From Candidatus Nitrospira neomarina (GTDB taxonomy: Bacteria > Nitrospirota > Nitrospiria > Nitrospirales > UBA8639), in assembly GCF_032051675.1 (NCBI RefSeq), contig NZ_CP116968.1, positions 4,457,001 through 4,521,000 of the forward strand: 64,000 nucleotides of DNA, in the 5' to 3' direction. The notes under the pieces are model-generated. The model was given only the letters and a program-made list of their open reading frames with translations, was not told the DNA's origin and searched no databases. This document shows, one piece after another, positions 1 to 9,680 of this stretch (positions within the stretch are counted from its first letter, which is position 1; each line of letters opens with the position of its first letter). The translations under genes and the position numbers were made by a program.

Positions 1-1
1 G

Positions 2-265
2 TTACTGACACCCATTCTGATTACACTGGGGCTGTTTACCTTTATGGCAGCATGGAATGATTTTCTGTGGCCGCTGATCGTCCTCACCGACAGTGAAAAG
101 TATACTCTGCCGATTGCGCTGGCCTCTTTGTCACGGGAGCATGTGCAGGATGTCGAACTGATGATGGCCGGTGCGGTGATCACGGTGACCCCGGTCCTGA
201 TTCTTTTTCTGATGCTTCAGCGTTTTTATATGAGTGGAAATCTTGCGGGAAGTGTTAAAGGATGA
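2..265 (+). CDS. Carbohydrate ABC transporter permease, C-terminal part (MalG-like)
   Basis: Only the last 87 codons are in the window, read in the frame that ends at the TGA at 263-265. The piece shows a membrane segment, then the sequence AAWNDFLWPLIVL, a loop with YTLPIALASL, and a last hydrophobic helix before the tail AGSVKG. This is the usual end of MalG/LacG-type inner-membrane permeases of the CUT1 sugar ABC family; the EAA loop that contacts the ATPase lies outside the window. The stop overlaps the next start as ATGA, so the gene is translationally coupled to the exported glycosidase-like protein. The MalK-type ATPase at 5089 is its likely partner. The imported sugar cannot be told from the sequence. 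Confidence 0.88.
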   Translation, partial: LLTPILITLGLFTFMAAWNDFLWPLIVLTDSEKYTLPIALASLSREHVQDVELMMAGAVITVTPVLILFLMLQRFYMSGNLAGSVKG

Positions 266-3200
266 GAGGTGTGTGGTGTGCAGCCGGCTTCCTCTTGGTG
301 GGCCTAGCCTGGTTGTTAGTGCCGGTGTGCGCGTTTGGGGAGAATCCCGCCGTCAATGATTTTCGGTTGGTTGACGGTTTTGAACGTGTCGGAGAATGGC
401 AGACTGTCGCCACGGAATACAGTGAGGCCTCGCTCAGGATGACAGAAGGCGTGAAGGGCAATGCGCTTCAACTGTCCTATGAACTCCGAACCGCCGGGAC
501 CGCCAATGTCCATCGGGGCCTTCAGCTTGATCTGTCAAACAATTTCGAGATCGCATTCACGCTTCGGGGGCATGCCCCACAGTCTACTTTTGAGATCCGG
601 CTGGTTGATGACAGTGGAGCGAATGTCTGGTGGAAGCAGTTTCATGATTATGAATTTCCTGATGACTGGACAACCGTTCGTATTCGGCGAAGCGATATCC
701 ATTTTGCCTGGGGGCCGATCAAGGACCATCATCTGAACACGATCGCCAAATTTGAGTTTGTGATTCTTGGCGAAACCGGTGACAAGGGGACAGTCGAATT
801 CGATACCCTCCGGATGCGGCCACTTCCTGAACCGCCCGCCGTGATTCCGCCGGTCGTGGCAATGGCCGGCGACATCCCTGCCCCTGCCGTCGTGGACGGT
901 AATCTTGAAACCACCTGGACGGCCGACACATCCACGGAACTTATATTTGATCTGGGCTATTTGCGCGATCTTGGCGGACTGACCTTGCGATGGGCCGAGG
1001 GTCAGATGCCGGAGGCGATGGACATGGCCCTTTCCGAAGACGGAACAGACTGGACCACGCCGCACTGGGAATTAGGTACCGGGCCTTCCTCGCTGGGGAC
1101 CATCGGGTATGTGCGAACGGCAGAGGCGTTCGGGCGTTATGTTCGTCTTACACTGACCCCGGCATCGGGCGAACGGATTGGCTTGCTGGAGGCTCGGATT
1201 GAACCACCGGAATTCGGGCAGGATGACAATCGGTTTCTCCTGTCCTTAGCCAGGGAAGCCAACAAGGGATTCTATCCACGCAGTTTCCTGGGGGAGCAGA
1301 TTTACTGGACTATCGTTGGCCCTCCTCAGGGTGGCCGGGCGGCCATGCTGTCTGAGGATGGCGCCATGGAACCGGGCCCCGGCGCGTTCTCGATTGAGCC
1401 GTTTTTTCTTGAGAATGGGTCGGTGCTGAGCTGGGCCGACGGCGAACATCACCACAGTCTGCTGGATGATTATCTGCCCTTGCCGCGCGTGCGCCGGACC
1501 CATGAGGGCCTATCATTGGAGATCAGTGCCCATCGTCCGCCTGTTCCCGCAGGAAGAGAAGGGGGAACGGACGGACATGCCCGGGATGTGGTGACCAGAT
1601 ATCGTGTGGTCAATACCGGCACGATTCCTCGAACACTCACACTGGCTCTTGCCATCCGCCCCATGCAGGTCGATCCGCCTACGCAGATTTTGAACCTTGT
1701 GGGTGGTGTCAGCAACATTGATCGGATCGGCTGGGATGGTGCTGTGTTTCAGGTGAATGGTGACTGGTCCGTGTATCCTGAGCTAAAGCCGGACCATGTC
1801 TCGCTCGCGGAATTTGAACGGGCCGGGTTCCCGCATGTGCAGGATGCCGGGGCAAGCACGGTTTCGCAAAGCCTCGTGGCGCCGGGAGGTTTCGGTTCCG
1901 GCGTCATGTATTTCCATGTTGATCTGAAGCCGGGTGAGGTTCGCGAAGTTTCTGTCGTCACGGTGCTCCATTCTGAAAGCGGGCGTCCGCCTGACCTGGA
2001 TCGCGTGGCCATCGATGCTGGAGAAAAGGCCGCAGCCGATGAATGGCGGGAAATCCTCAATCAGGTGGACATTTCGGGCCCGCCTGAATCCATGCCGATG
2101 CTCAATAGTCTGAAAACCGCATTGGCTCATATGATGATCACGCGAGACGGGCCGGCACTGCGTCCAGGTCCACGCACCTACGCCCGTTCGTGGATACGTG
2201 ATGGCGCGATGATGAGTGAAAGTTTCCTGCGTCTGGGGCACAACGACCCTGCTGTTGAGTATGCCCGCTGGTACGCACCGTACCAGTTCTCCAGTGGCAG
2301 AGTTCCGTGCTGTGTGGACAAGCGTGGCGCGGATCCGGTTGTGGAGAATGACAGCCACGGAGAACTGATTTTTCTGATTGTGGATATTTACCGGTACACC
2401 GGAGATCGTGCTTTTGCCGAGATGATGTGGCCCCATGTGGACAAGGCGGCGGCGGCCCTCGATACCTTGAGGCTGTCGGAACGCACGGAGCATAACCGTC
2501 AAAGTGATCGCAAGGCATTCTATGGGCTGTTACCGGCATCGGTGAGCCATGAAGGTTATTTGGATCGTCCGGCCTATTCATTCTGGGATAATTTCTGGGG
2601 TCTGAAAGGATTGAATGATGCGGCGTTTCTTGCTGAGGAACTGGGTTATCCTGACCGCGCAGCCGACATCAGGGCGGATGCCGCTGAATTTGCCGCAGAC
2701 ATCAGCGCGTCTGTCAGTTTGTTGGGGGAAGAACTCGGGCACGTGCCGGGGGCCGCAGATCGAAAAGATTTTGACCCGACATCCACGACGATCGCGCTTT
2801 CGCCGACCGGGGCGGCGGCCGCCCTGCCACGAGAGTTGCTGATAGCTACGTTTGAAAAAGCCTGGTCCGAGTTTGTGGCGCGGCGCGACGGCACCAAAGA
2901 GTGGGCTGTCTATACTCCTTATGAATTCCGTCAGGTGAGCGCGCTTGTGCGGTTGGGTGAACTGGAACGTGCCCATGCCCTGCTTGATTTTTATATGCGG
3001 GACCGTCGCCCGGCCGCGTGGAACCAATGGAGCGAAGTGATCGGGCGGGTTGAACGGGATCCGCGTTTCATTGGTGATATGCCCCATACCTGGGTGGGAT
3101 CGGATTTCATCCGGGCGGTGCTTGATCTGTTTGTGTATGCTGATACAGAAACCGGCTCACTGGTCATCGGCGCGGGTCTCCCGCGGAATTGGTTGCAGGG

Positions 3201-3402
3201 TGAAGACATCCGGGTGCAGGGGCTGAGGACTCCGTATGGCGAAGTGTCCTATACGGCACGAGATGAAGGCGGGCAGGTGCGCATTGATTTGGTAGGATCG
3301 ACCATGCCACCAGGCGGCTATGTCCTGCCGTCCTCGCTGAAAGGGGACGTCAAGGTAACCTTCAATGGACAGGCTGTGGACGTTCGCTGGACATCTCCAT
3401 AA
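262..3402 (+). CDS. Secreted six-hairpin glycosidase-like protein with N-terminal discoidin-type domain
   Basis: The product has 1046 residues. Residues 1 to about 25 form a signal peptide. Two beta-rich carbohydrate-binding-like segments follow at about 27-200 and 200-310; the second has the F5/8 type C pattern DGNLETTWTAD...IFDLGYLRDLGGL. The C-terminal half resembles an (alpha/alpha)6 six-hairpin glycosidase fold, with landmark stretches SWIRDGAMMSESFLRLG, SHEGYLD...FWDNFWGLKG and GDMPHTWVGSDF. The same three blocks occur in the protein at 6213, so the two are paralogues. The start overlaps the permease stop (ATGA). It is probably a periplasmic or outer-surface glycan-binding or glycan-cleaving protein feeding the sugar transporter. 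The exact GH family and substrate are not recognisable to me. Confidence 0.82.
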   Translation: MRGVWCAAGFLLVGLAWLLVPVCAFGENPAVNDFRLVDGFERVGEWQTVATEYSEASLRMTEGVKGNALQLSYELRTAGTANVHRGLQLDLSNNFEIAFTLRGHAPQSTFEIRLVDDSGANVWWKQFHDYEFPDDWTTVRIRRSDIHFAWGPIKDHHLNTIAKFEFVILGETGDKGTVEFDTLRMRPLPEPPAVIPPVVAMAGDIPAPAVVDGNLETTWTADTSTELIFDLGYLRDLGGLTLRWAEGQMPEAMDMALSEDGTDWTTPHWELGTGPSSLGTIGYVRTAEAFGRYVRLTLTPASGERIGLLEARIEPPEFGQDDNRFLLSLAREANKGFYPRSFLGEQIYWTIVGPPQGGRAAMLSEDGAMEPGPGAFSIEPFFLENGSVLSWADGEHHHSLLDDYLPLPRVRRTHEGLSLEISAHRPPVPAGREGGTDGHARDVVTRYRVVNTGTIPRTLTLALAIRPMQVDPPTQILNLVGGVSNIDRIGWDGAVFQVNGDWSVYPELKPDHVSLAEFERAGFPHVQDAGASTVSQSLVAPGGFGSGVMYFHVDLKPGEVREVSVVTVLHSESGRPPDLDRVAIDAGEKAAADEWREILNQVDISGPPESMPMLNSLKTALAHMMITRDGPALRPGPRTYARSWIRDGAMMSESFLRLGHNDPAVEYARWYAPYQFSSGRVPCCVDKRGADPVVENDSHGELIFLIVDIYRYTGDRAFAEMMWPHVDKAAAALDTLRLSERTEHNRQSDRKAFYGLLPASVSHEGYLDRPAYSFWDNFWGLKGLNDAAFLAEELGYPDRAADIRADAAEFAADISASVSLLGEELGHVPGAADRKDFDPTSTTIALSPTGAAAALPRELLIATFEKAWSEFVARRDGTKEWAVYTPYEFRQVSALVRLGELERAHALLDFYMRDRRPAAWNQWSEVIGRVERDPRFIGDMPHTWVGSDFIRAVLDLFVYADTETGSLVIGAGLPRNWLQGEDIRVQGLRTPYGEVSYTARDEGGQVRIDLVGSTMPPGGYVLPSSLKGDVKVTFNGQAVDVRWTSP

Positions 3403-3447
3403 TAACCGGCTGGCGCGAATGGGGTTGCGTGCAAACATTTCGGTTGT

Positions 3448-3620
3448 GAGTCCCCCTCCTTTGTAAGGAGAGGCGTGAGAAACGTCAGATGCCAATCGGC
3501 GGCAAGGCTATGTCATCCTGAGGAGACCGAAGGATCTCGCAGAGCCGTTGCACCTTCAACCTGAGCACAGATCCTTTGCCGTTGGCTCAGGAGGATACCT
3601 TTACAAAGGGAGGAGGGTGC
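3448..3620. repeat. Intergenic inverted-repeat element (MITE-like) with a common dispersed motif
   Basis: The gap between the six-hairpin gene and the GH1 gene holds an imperfect inverted repeat: CCCCTCCTTTGTAAGG near 3455 and CCTTTACAAAGGGAGGAGG near 3598. Between the arms lies TGTCATCCTGAGGAGACC followed by GAAGGATCT, a motif I know as a widely dispersed non-coding repeat in several bacterial phyla. No gene is seen here. The element splits the otherwise overlapping sugar operon, so it may add or remove transcription at this point. Confidence 0.5.
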
Positions 3621-3707
3621 ATCCAGTGAATGTGAAAAACCCAGGGGTAGAGGATGTATCCACGGAAACCTCGGAAGAGCCATATTTATCATAAAGGACG
3701 AGAGTAG

Positions 3708-5087
3708 ATGAAAAAACACGCGACATTTCCCGAAGGGTTTCTCTGGGGTGCTGCCACATCGGCCTACCAGATTGAGGGGGCACCGCTGGCCGATGGTGCA
3801 GGTCCAAGCATCTGGCAGCGTTTTGCCCATACGCCGGGAAATATCCTGAATGGCGATACCGGTGACGTCGCCTGCGATCATTATCATCGCTGGCGCGAAG
3901 ATATCGCCCTCATGAAGAAGCTGGGATTGCAGGCCTATCGGTTTTCGGTGGCCTGGGGGCGTATTTTTCCTGAAGGCAAAGGAAGCCTGAATGAGAAGGG
4001 CCTGGATTTCTACGAAAGACTTGTGGACGGCCTTTTGGAGGCCGGGGTTGAACCGCTCCTGACATTGTATCACTGGGATTTGCCTGCAGCGTTGGACGAT
4101 CTTGGCGGATGGCTGAATCCGGACATTGCCGATTGGTTTGCGGATTATGGCGAAGCGATGTACCGGCGATTGGATGGGCGGGTTAAAAAATGGACCACAC
4201 TCAATGAACCCTGGGTGGTCACGGATGGGGGCTATTTGCATGGCGTCCTGGCACCTGGGCATTCCTCTCACTATGAAGCGCCGGTTGCCGCCCATCATCT
4301 GATGCGCGCCCATGGTGCGGCCGTTCAGGCCTATCGTGCTGTCGGGGCTCATGAAATCGGCCTGGTGGTGAATATCGAGCCGAAGTATCCGGCATCGGAT
4401 GACCCCAACGATCTGGCGGCTACCAATCGCGCGGATGCGTATATGAACCGGCAGTTTCTTGATCCCGCGCTACTGGGATCCTATCCGGAGGAAATGAAGG
4501 AGATCTTCGGGGATGCCTGGCCGGAATGGCCTGCCAAGGACTTCGAGCTTATTTGTCAGAAGATCGATTTTGTCGGGCTGAATTATTACACGCGTGCCGT
4601 GACAGGTGATGGACCGGACTGTTTGCCTGTCAGGGCCAGGACCGTTCGCCAGCCCCACAAGACCTACACGGAGACCGGGTGGGAGGTCTATCCGGACGGG
4701 CTTTCCGACACGCTTCTCTGGCTCAAGAATCGGTATGGGGAGATGCCGCTATATATCACCGAGAATGGCTCGGCCTTTTTTGATCCGCCGAAAGCAATTC
4801 ATGGACGGGTTATTGATCCGGTACGGATGCACTACCTGAACCAGCATCTGTGCGCGGTCCGGACCGCGATTGAGAGAGGCGTTGATGTGCGTGGATATAT
4901 GGCCTGGTCTCTAATGGACAACTATGAATGGTCCTATGGGTATGCCAAGCGATTCGGCATTGTGCATGTCGATTTTGAGACTCTTGAGCGCACGCCGAAG
5001 GATACAGCCCGGTATTATTCGAAAATTATCGAATCCAATGGTGCGGTTCTGGACGAACCCTTTCTGCCTCTTTCCGTGCATACGTAA
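3708..5087 (+). CDS. Glycoside hydrolase family 1 beta-glucosidase
   Basis: The product has 459 residues, the normal length for cytoplasmic GH1 enzymes, and no signal peptide. It starts with the family pattern FPEGFLWGAATSAYQIEG. The acid/base glutamate lies in TLNEPW (Glu167) and the nucleophile in YITENGSA (Glu352). The late motif MAWSLMDNYEWSYGY is also typical. It should hydrolyse beta-linked disaccharides or aryl-glucosides after import, releasing glucose. It lies one base upstream of the ATPase start, inside the sugar-transport operon, so it probably acts on whatever the ABC system brings in. Specificity among cellobiose, gentiobiose, laminaribiose and similar sugars cannot be settled from the sequence. 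Confidence 0.95.
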   Translation: MKKHATFPEGFLWGAATSAYQIEGAPLADGAGPSIWQRFAHTPGNILNGDTGDVACDHYHRWREDIALMKKLGLQAYRFSVAWGRIFPEGKGSLNEKGLDFYERLVDGLLEAGVEPLLTLYHWDLPAALDDLGGWLNPDIADWFADYGEAMYRRLDGRVKKWTTLNEPWVVTDGGYLHGVLAPGHSSHYEAPVAAHHLMRAHGAAVQAYRAVGAHEIGLVVNIEPKYPASDDPNDLAATNRADAYMNRQFLDPALLGSYPEEMKEIFGDAWPEWPAKDFELICQKIDFVGLNYYTRAVTGDGPDCLPVRARTVRQPHKTYTETGWEVYPDGLSDTLLWLKNRYGEMPLYITENGSAFFDPPKAIHGRVIDPVRMHYLNQHLCAVRTAIERGVDVRGYMAWSLMDNYEWSYGYAKRFGIVHVDFETLERTPKDTARYYSKIIESNGAVLDEPFLPLSVHT

Positions 5088-5088
5088 C

Positions 5089-6213
5089 ATGGCCAGTCTG
5101 ACTCTGCGAAATATTCACAAACGTTTTGGCAAGACAGCCGTCTTATCGGGAATTGACCTTGATGTCGCCGATGGCGAGTTTGCGGTGATTGTCGGTCCCT
5201 CGGGTTGCGGCAAGTCAACGCTGTTGCGTACCATTGCGGGCCTCGAAGAGATCGATACGGGAACGATAAAAATCGGTGAGACCGATGTCTCGAGGTTTCC
5301 CCCTTCCGAGCGCGGTATCGCGATGGTGTTTCAGTCCTATGCGCTGTATCCGCATATGACGGTCTATGACAACATGAGCTTCGGGATGAAAATTGCCGGA
5401 GCTTCAACCGCAGAAATTGATCAGGCGGTGCGCGCGGCTGCCGAGACGCTCGGCCTGACCGCGCTGCTTGAGCGGAAACCGAAAGAGCTTTCCGGTGGAC
5501 AGCGCCAGCGCACGGCCATTGGCCGGGCGATCGTCAGGCGTCCGCGAATCTTCCTCTTTGATGAACCGCTTTCCAATCTGGATGCCTCGCTTCGTGTGAG
5601 GATGCGTCATGAGATTGCACGACTGCACGAGACGCTTGAAACGACAATTATCTATGTCACGCATGACCAGGTCGAGGCCATGACGTTGGCGGATCGGATC
5701 GTGGTACTCCGCGATGGATGTATTGAACAGACGGGTTCCCCCCATGAACTGTACAAGTATCCTGCCAACCGCTTTGTTTCCGGCTTTATCGGATCGCCGG
5801 CCATGAATTTCCTGGACGGGGTCGTGGTCGATCGCCGCCAGGATATCACAAGGGTCCGACTTCAGAGTGGAGCGACGATCCAGGTGAATGGCGTTGCCGG
5901 AGCATTGCCCCCTGATACTCCGGTCACGCTTGGTATTCGTCCCGAGCATCTGGCGACGGGGGGTGATCACAACCTCGTCGAGACGCAGATCAAGCTGGTG
6001 GAGCCACTCGGCAGCCATTCCTATGTCTATCTGGAAACACCGGATGCTGAGGACCTGCTGATATTCCGCGCATCCGGCGAGTTCGGCTTCGCGAAGGGCG
6101 ACCGGCTGACAGTGTGTATTGCGGCAGATCACTGCCATCTTTTCGGGAAAGACGGAAAGGAGCTTCGGCACAAACCTTCCGGAAACCTCACGACAAGTCA
6201 GGGAGATCACTGA
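5089..6213 (+). CDS. Sugar ABC transporter ATP-binding protein (MalK/UgpC type)
   Basis: The start chosen is the ATG at 5089, giving MASLTLRNIHKRFGK and 374 residues; an upstream in-frame ATG would run deep into the GH1 gene. Visible motifs are Walker A GPSGCGKST, Q-loop VFQSYALYPHMTV, signature LSGGQRQR, Walker B IFLFDEPLSNLD and switch histidine YVTHDQVEAM. After about residue 235 come the TOBE-like regulatory beta domains typical of MalK/UgpC (GIRPEHL). It should energise the permease whose end lies at the left edge of the window. The stop TGA overlaps the next ATG (TGATG at 6211-6215), which suggests coupled translation with the second six-hairpin protein. Confidence 0.95.
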   Translation: MASLTLRNIHKRFGKTAVLSGIDLDVADGEFAVIVGPSGCGKSTLLRTIAGLEEIDTGTIKIGETDVSRFPPSERGIAMVFQSYALYPHMTVYDNMSFGMKIAGASTAEIDQAVRAAAETLGLTALLERKPKELSGGQRQRTAIGRAIVRRPRIFLFDEPLSNLDASLRVRMRHEIARLHETLETTIIYVTHDQVEAMTLADRIVVLRDGCIEQTGSPHELYKYPANRFVSGFIGSPAMNFLDGVVVDRRQDITRVRLQSGATIQVNGVAGALPPDTPVTLGIRPEHLATGGDHNLVETQIKLVEPLGSHSYVYLETPDAEDLLIFRASGEFGFAKGDRLTVCIAADHCHLFGKDGKELRHKPSGNLTTSQGDH

Positions 6214-9200
6214 TGACCTTTTACAAGAGACGTGTGTTGACATTGTTGTTAATTCTGGTCCTGCTGATGGTGCCCGCGACAGCCGCGCTGGCCACATCCA
6301 ATATCCCGGCAAAGGATACCTGGCGGGTGACGGCGTCCTCGATTCAGAGCGATGAATTCAAACCCGGTTTTCTGGCGGATGGCAACATGGAGACCCGCTG
6401 GTCCAGTCAGGCAAAGGATGAGGAGTGGGCTCTCATTGACCTTGGAAAGGTTGTTGAGATCACCGGTTTTACCCTGCATTGGGAGAACGGGTATTCGAAC
6501 AAATACAACATCCTGGTTTCGACCGACGCCCAGGTGTGGACGACGGTGTATATTAACGACGAGGGCGACGGGCAGATGGATGATATTTTTATCCGGCCGG
6601 TTTCCGCGAGATATGTCCGGCTGGATACACGGGAGAGAGCGACGAGCTGGGGGAATTCCCTTTGGGAATTTGATATTAAGGGGACTGACGACATTGTCGA
6701 TATCTCCGTGATCGCCGGTGGTGGAGTGAATACCACGGCTCTGATGGATGGGCGCAAGGATACCGTCTGGAAAAGCGAGGCGGTTGACCGGGCAGAGTTG
6801 CTTCTGGATCTGCGCAGGTCCAGAAGTATTTCCGGGTTACGCATCGACTGGGGCGAGCAATATGCGGGTTCGGTCGACATGGCCATTTCGTTGGATGGAA
6901 AGGAATGGAGGGAGGTCTCCTCCATCTCCGTCGCAGAGGGCTCACAGGGGCAATCCGATTTTGTTCCGAATGATCCAACAGACGTTCGCTACATCAGGCT
7001 TGTGTTGACCAACCCTGTGAAACCCGAAGGCGGTTTTGCAATTGGTGATATTTCCTTGCGTGGCCCCATGGAAGTGTTTTCCCCTTTTATTCGATACCAG
7101 TTTGATGCCCGGAGGGCTCCTTTCGGTGATTATCCCCCGCATCTCAGAGGATACCAGACCTACTGGACTCTGGTTGGCCTCCCGATGGATACCGAGGAAA
7201 GTCTCTTTGATGAGTTTGGCAATCTGGAATCCCGGCGCGACGGGGCTATGCTGATGCCCTATGTCAAAGAGGGTGACCAACTGTATTCGGCTGCCGTCGC
7301 GGCAAACATCCAACAGGATTTGCAGGACGGATATCTGCCGGTTCCTATCGTCCGATGGGAGACGGGGAATGGTCTGCATTTCAGGTCCGAGGCCATTACC
7401 ACCGGTCCAATCGATGCCAGTATGACCTATGTGCGACATACGCTTGCCAATCGCTCCGATACAGTACGGAAGGGAGAACTCATCGTCACAGTCAGGCCTG
7501 CCCAGATCAATCCCAAGTGGCAACATGGCGGACTGTCGCCTATCACATCGATCCGGTATGTGCATGATACCGGGAAACAGGTGATGATCAATGATAAAAT
7601 CACCTACCTCGCCCTTACACCTGCGGACAGTTTCCTTGCCTCGCAATATGCTCACGGGGATATTGCCAACCACCTACGAGGCCGGTTCGTGGTCAGTGCC
7701 GGTGCAGACCGCAAGGGCGACACCAAATCCATTGAGGACCAGACCGGGACCGGTCTGCTCTCGGGCGCGTGGACGTATGTCTTTGAATTGCAACCCGGTG
7801 AATCCAAAGAGGTGGTGTTTGCGGCTCCCCTCCATGACACTTTGTCAAATTTGAAACCTGCCGAAGACTTCGAGAAGTTGCGGCTGGAGTATGTGACATT
7901 CTGGACCGACAAACTTAACCGGGTGGGATTCGATCTGGCCAACAAGGCCGTGGTCAATACCGTGAAGTCGCAGATAGCCTATATCCTGTTGAACAATGAT
8001 GGCGTGGTCATCCAGCCCGGCGCGCGCAGTTATAATCGGACCTGGATGCGGGATGGCGCGATTATTTCCGCCACCCTTATGCGACTTGGTTTTTTTGAGG
8101 AGGTCAGGGACTTTCTCAATTGGTATGCCGAGCGTGTGGAACCCGATGGCCTCGTGCCTCCCATACTTTTCACCAGCGGTGAGGTGTATGACGGCTGGGG
8201 AAGAAATATCGAATGGGACAGCCAGGGTCAGTTTATTTACGCGATCATGGAGTATTACCGCTTTACGAGTGATCGGGAGTTCCTTGAAAAGCATTTTGAC
8301 GCGGTTCATCGGGCCATGAAATATATTGTCACCTTGCGGGAGCGTACGCTTGATCCGAAACATTATGAAAATCTTGAGGCCGGTGAGCGCCTGAAGGGCA
8401 TTTTACCCCCATCTATCAGCCATGAAGGGTTCATTACCCCGATGCACAGCTATTGGGACGATTTTTGGGCTATGCGGGGTTGGGCGGACGGGATTGAAAT
8501 GGCGGAGATCCTGGGACGAAAATTTTTGGCCGACTGGGCGAGGACTGAGGGAAAGAAATTCAGCAGAAGCGTGAAAGAATCCATTGCAAAGACGATGGCC
8601 TGGAAATCCCTCGACTATATCCCTGTGGATGCGGACAAAGGCACTCCCGATCCCACCTCTATTGCCATTGCCATGTTTCCCACTGAAGCCTGGCACATTC
8701 TACCTGCAGACGTCCTGGACCGGACATTCCGGAACTATTATCAACTGGTGAAAGAACGGGATGCCGGTTCGACGCCCTATTCCTATACGCCGTACGAGGT
8801 GCGAAATATTCTGGCTCTCGCCACTCTTGGATATCGCAAGGAAGCTTTCCATCTGCATGAAATTTTGTTCAAGGGCAGGCGTCCGGCTAATTGGAATGAG
8901 TTTGCCGAAGTGGTCCTCTCCGACAGTCGCAAGGGTGTGTATATTGGTGATATGCCACATACCTGGGTCGGGGCGGGTTATGTGAATTCCGTCCGGGGCC
9001 TCATCGTGATGGAAGAGGACAACAGTAAAACGTTGAACCTGCTGTTTGGTACTCCGCGCGAATGGCTTGAGGGCGATGGTATTGCTCTTTCAAATTTCCC
9101 TACACATTTTGGAAATTTGATGATGCAGGCGAATTGGGACGACAAGGATCAGAGACTAAGTCTGGATGTGGATATGCCCAAATACGAGGACAGGAAAATA

Positions 9201-9332
9201 TATGTGCGCTGGCCAATCCATAAGAAGGGGAAGCCCAAGCAGGTGGCCGTTGAGGGCGATGACAGCTACCGTGTTGATGATCACGGCATCTGGTTGGCAG
9301 GCAACAAGTTCACGTTGATGGCTAAATGGTAA
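6213..9332 (+). CDS. Secreted six-hairpin glycosidase-like protein with two discoidin domains
   Basis: The start is placed at the ATG at 6213, giving MTFYKRRVLTLLLILVLL and 1039 residues; a longer in-frame version would overlap the ATPase gene by 100 bases. Residues 1 to about 29 form a signal peptide. Two F5/8 type C (discoidin) segments follow at about 30-155 and 155-275, each with a DG(N/R)xxTxW pattern. The remainder is homologous to the protein at 262, sharing TWMRDGAIISATLMRLG, SHEGF...YWDDFWAMRG and GDMPHTWVGAGY. It is probably an exported polysaccharide-active or polysaccharide-binding enzyme, last gene of the transporter operon. A paralogous pair in one operon suggests two linkages or two steps on one glycan. 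Confidence 0.82.
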   Translation: MTFYKRRVLTLLLILVLLMVPATAALATSNIPAKDTWRVTASSIQSDEFKPGFLADGNMETRWSSQAKDEEWALIDLGKVVEITGFTLHWENGYSNKYNILVSTDAQVWTTVYINDEGDGQMDDIFIRPVSARYVRLDTRERATSWGNSLWEFDIKGTDDIVDISVIAGGGVNTTALMDGRKDTVWKSEAVDRAELLLDLRRSRSISGLRIDWGEQYAGSVDMAISLDGKEWREVSSISVAEGSQGQSDFVPNDPTDVRYIRLVLTNPVKPEGGFAIGDISLRGPMEVFSPFIRYQFDARRAPFGDYPPHLRGYQTYWTLVGLPMDTEESLFDEFGNLESRRDGAMLMPYVKEGDQLYSAAVAANIQQDLQDGYLPVPIVRWETGNGLHFRSEAITTGPIDASMTYVRHTLANRSDTVRKGELIVTVRPAQINPKWQHGGLSPITSIRYVHDTGKQVMINDKITYLALTPADSFLASQYAHGDIANHLRGRFVVSAGADRKGDTKSIEDQTGTGLLSGAWTYVFELQPGESKEVVFAAPLHDTLSNLKPAEDFEKLRLEYVTFWTDKLNRVGFDLANKAVVNTVKSQIAYILLNNDGVVIQPGARSYNRTWMRDGAIISATLMRLGFFEEVRDFLNWYAERVEPDGLVPPILFTSGEVYDGWGRNIEWDSQGQFIYAIMEYYRFTSDREFLEKHFDAVHRAMKYIVTLRERTLDPKHYENLEAGERLKGILPPSISHEGFITPMHSYWDDFWAMRGWADGIEMAEILGRKFLADWARTEGKKFSRSVKESIAKTMAWKSLDYIPVDADKGTPDPTSIAIAMFPTEAWHILPADVLDRTFRNYYQLVKERDAGSTPYSYTPYEVRNILALATLGYRKEAFHLHEILFKGRRPANWNEFAEVVLSDSRKGVYIGDMPHTWVGAGYVNSVRGLIVMEEDNSKTLNLLFGTPREWLEGDGIALSNFPTHFGNLMMQANWDDKDQRLSLDVDMPKYEDRKIYVRWPIHKKGKPKQVAVEGDDSYRVDDHGIWLAGNKFTLMAKW

Positions 9333-9680
9333 ATTGTCGGTTTTGTGTAAGGAGTCAAGAGCAAGTCGTGAGGCGAAAGCGGTGGGATGAAAGACTGTAG
9401 TCTATACGCCTGTCCCGAAAATATGTTCCTGACTTTTGGCGGAGTCTTTGCCATGGATCAGGACCTGTTTTTTCAGGACTCTCCTTTGTAGTTTGTCGCT
9501 CACCAGCCACCGGGGTTCATGTTCCTGGTCGCATAATACGTTGTGGAAGAATTCTGCCGCAGGCTAAGGGAAAACGAAATATTGTGGGACTGTGGCGTGT
9601 GGGTGTGGGGCACACCCGTCTGTCAACACCCGGTCAATGTGCCCATTCACATTAATAATGAGACGTGAGGAGATCGCTTG
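9333..9680. other. Intergenic stretch without a recognised gene
   Basis: About 350 bases between the sugar operon and the propeller gene. I see no convincing coding frame or strong terminator. A Shine-Dalgarno-like GAGGAGA at 9667-9673 serves the downstream gene. Confidence 0.6.

Noticed and set aside
535..1065. Long antisense frame inside the six-hairpin gene
   Set aside because: It is the complement of a well-supported gene, with a Gly/Arg/His-rich composition typical of shadow frames.
1783..2502. 239-codon antisense frame inside the same gene
   Set aside because: Shadow frame; no ribosome site or motif, and the plus-strand protein is supported by its paralogue.
3513..4352. 279-codon antisense frame over the GH1 gene
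   Set aside because: The GH1 protein has intact catalytic motifs; the antisense product resembles nothing.
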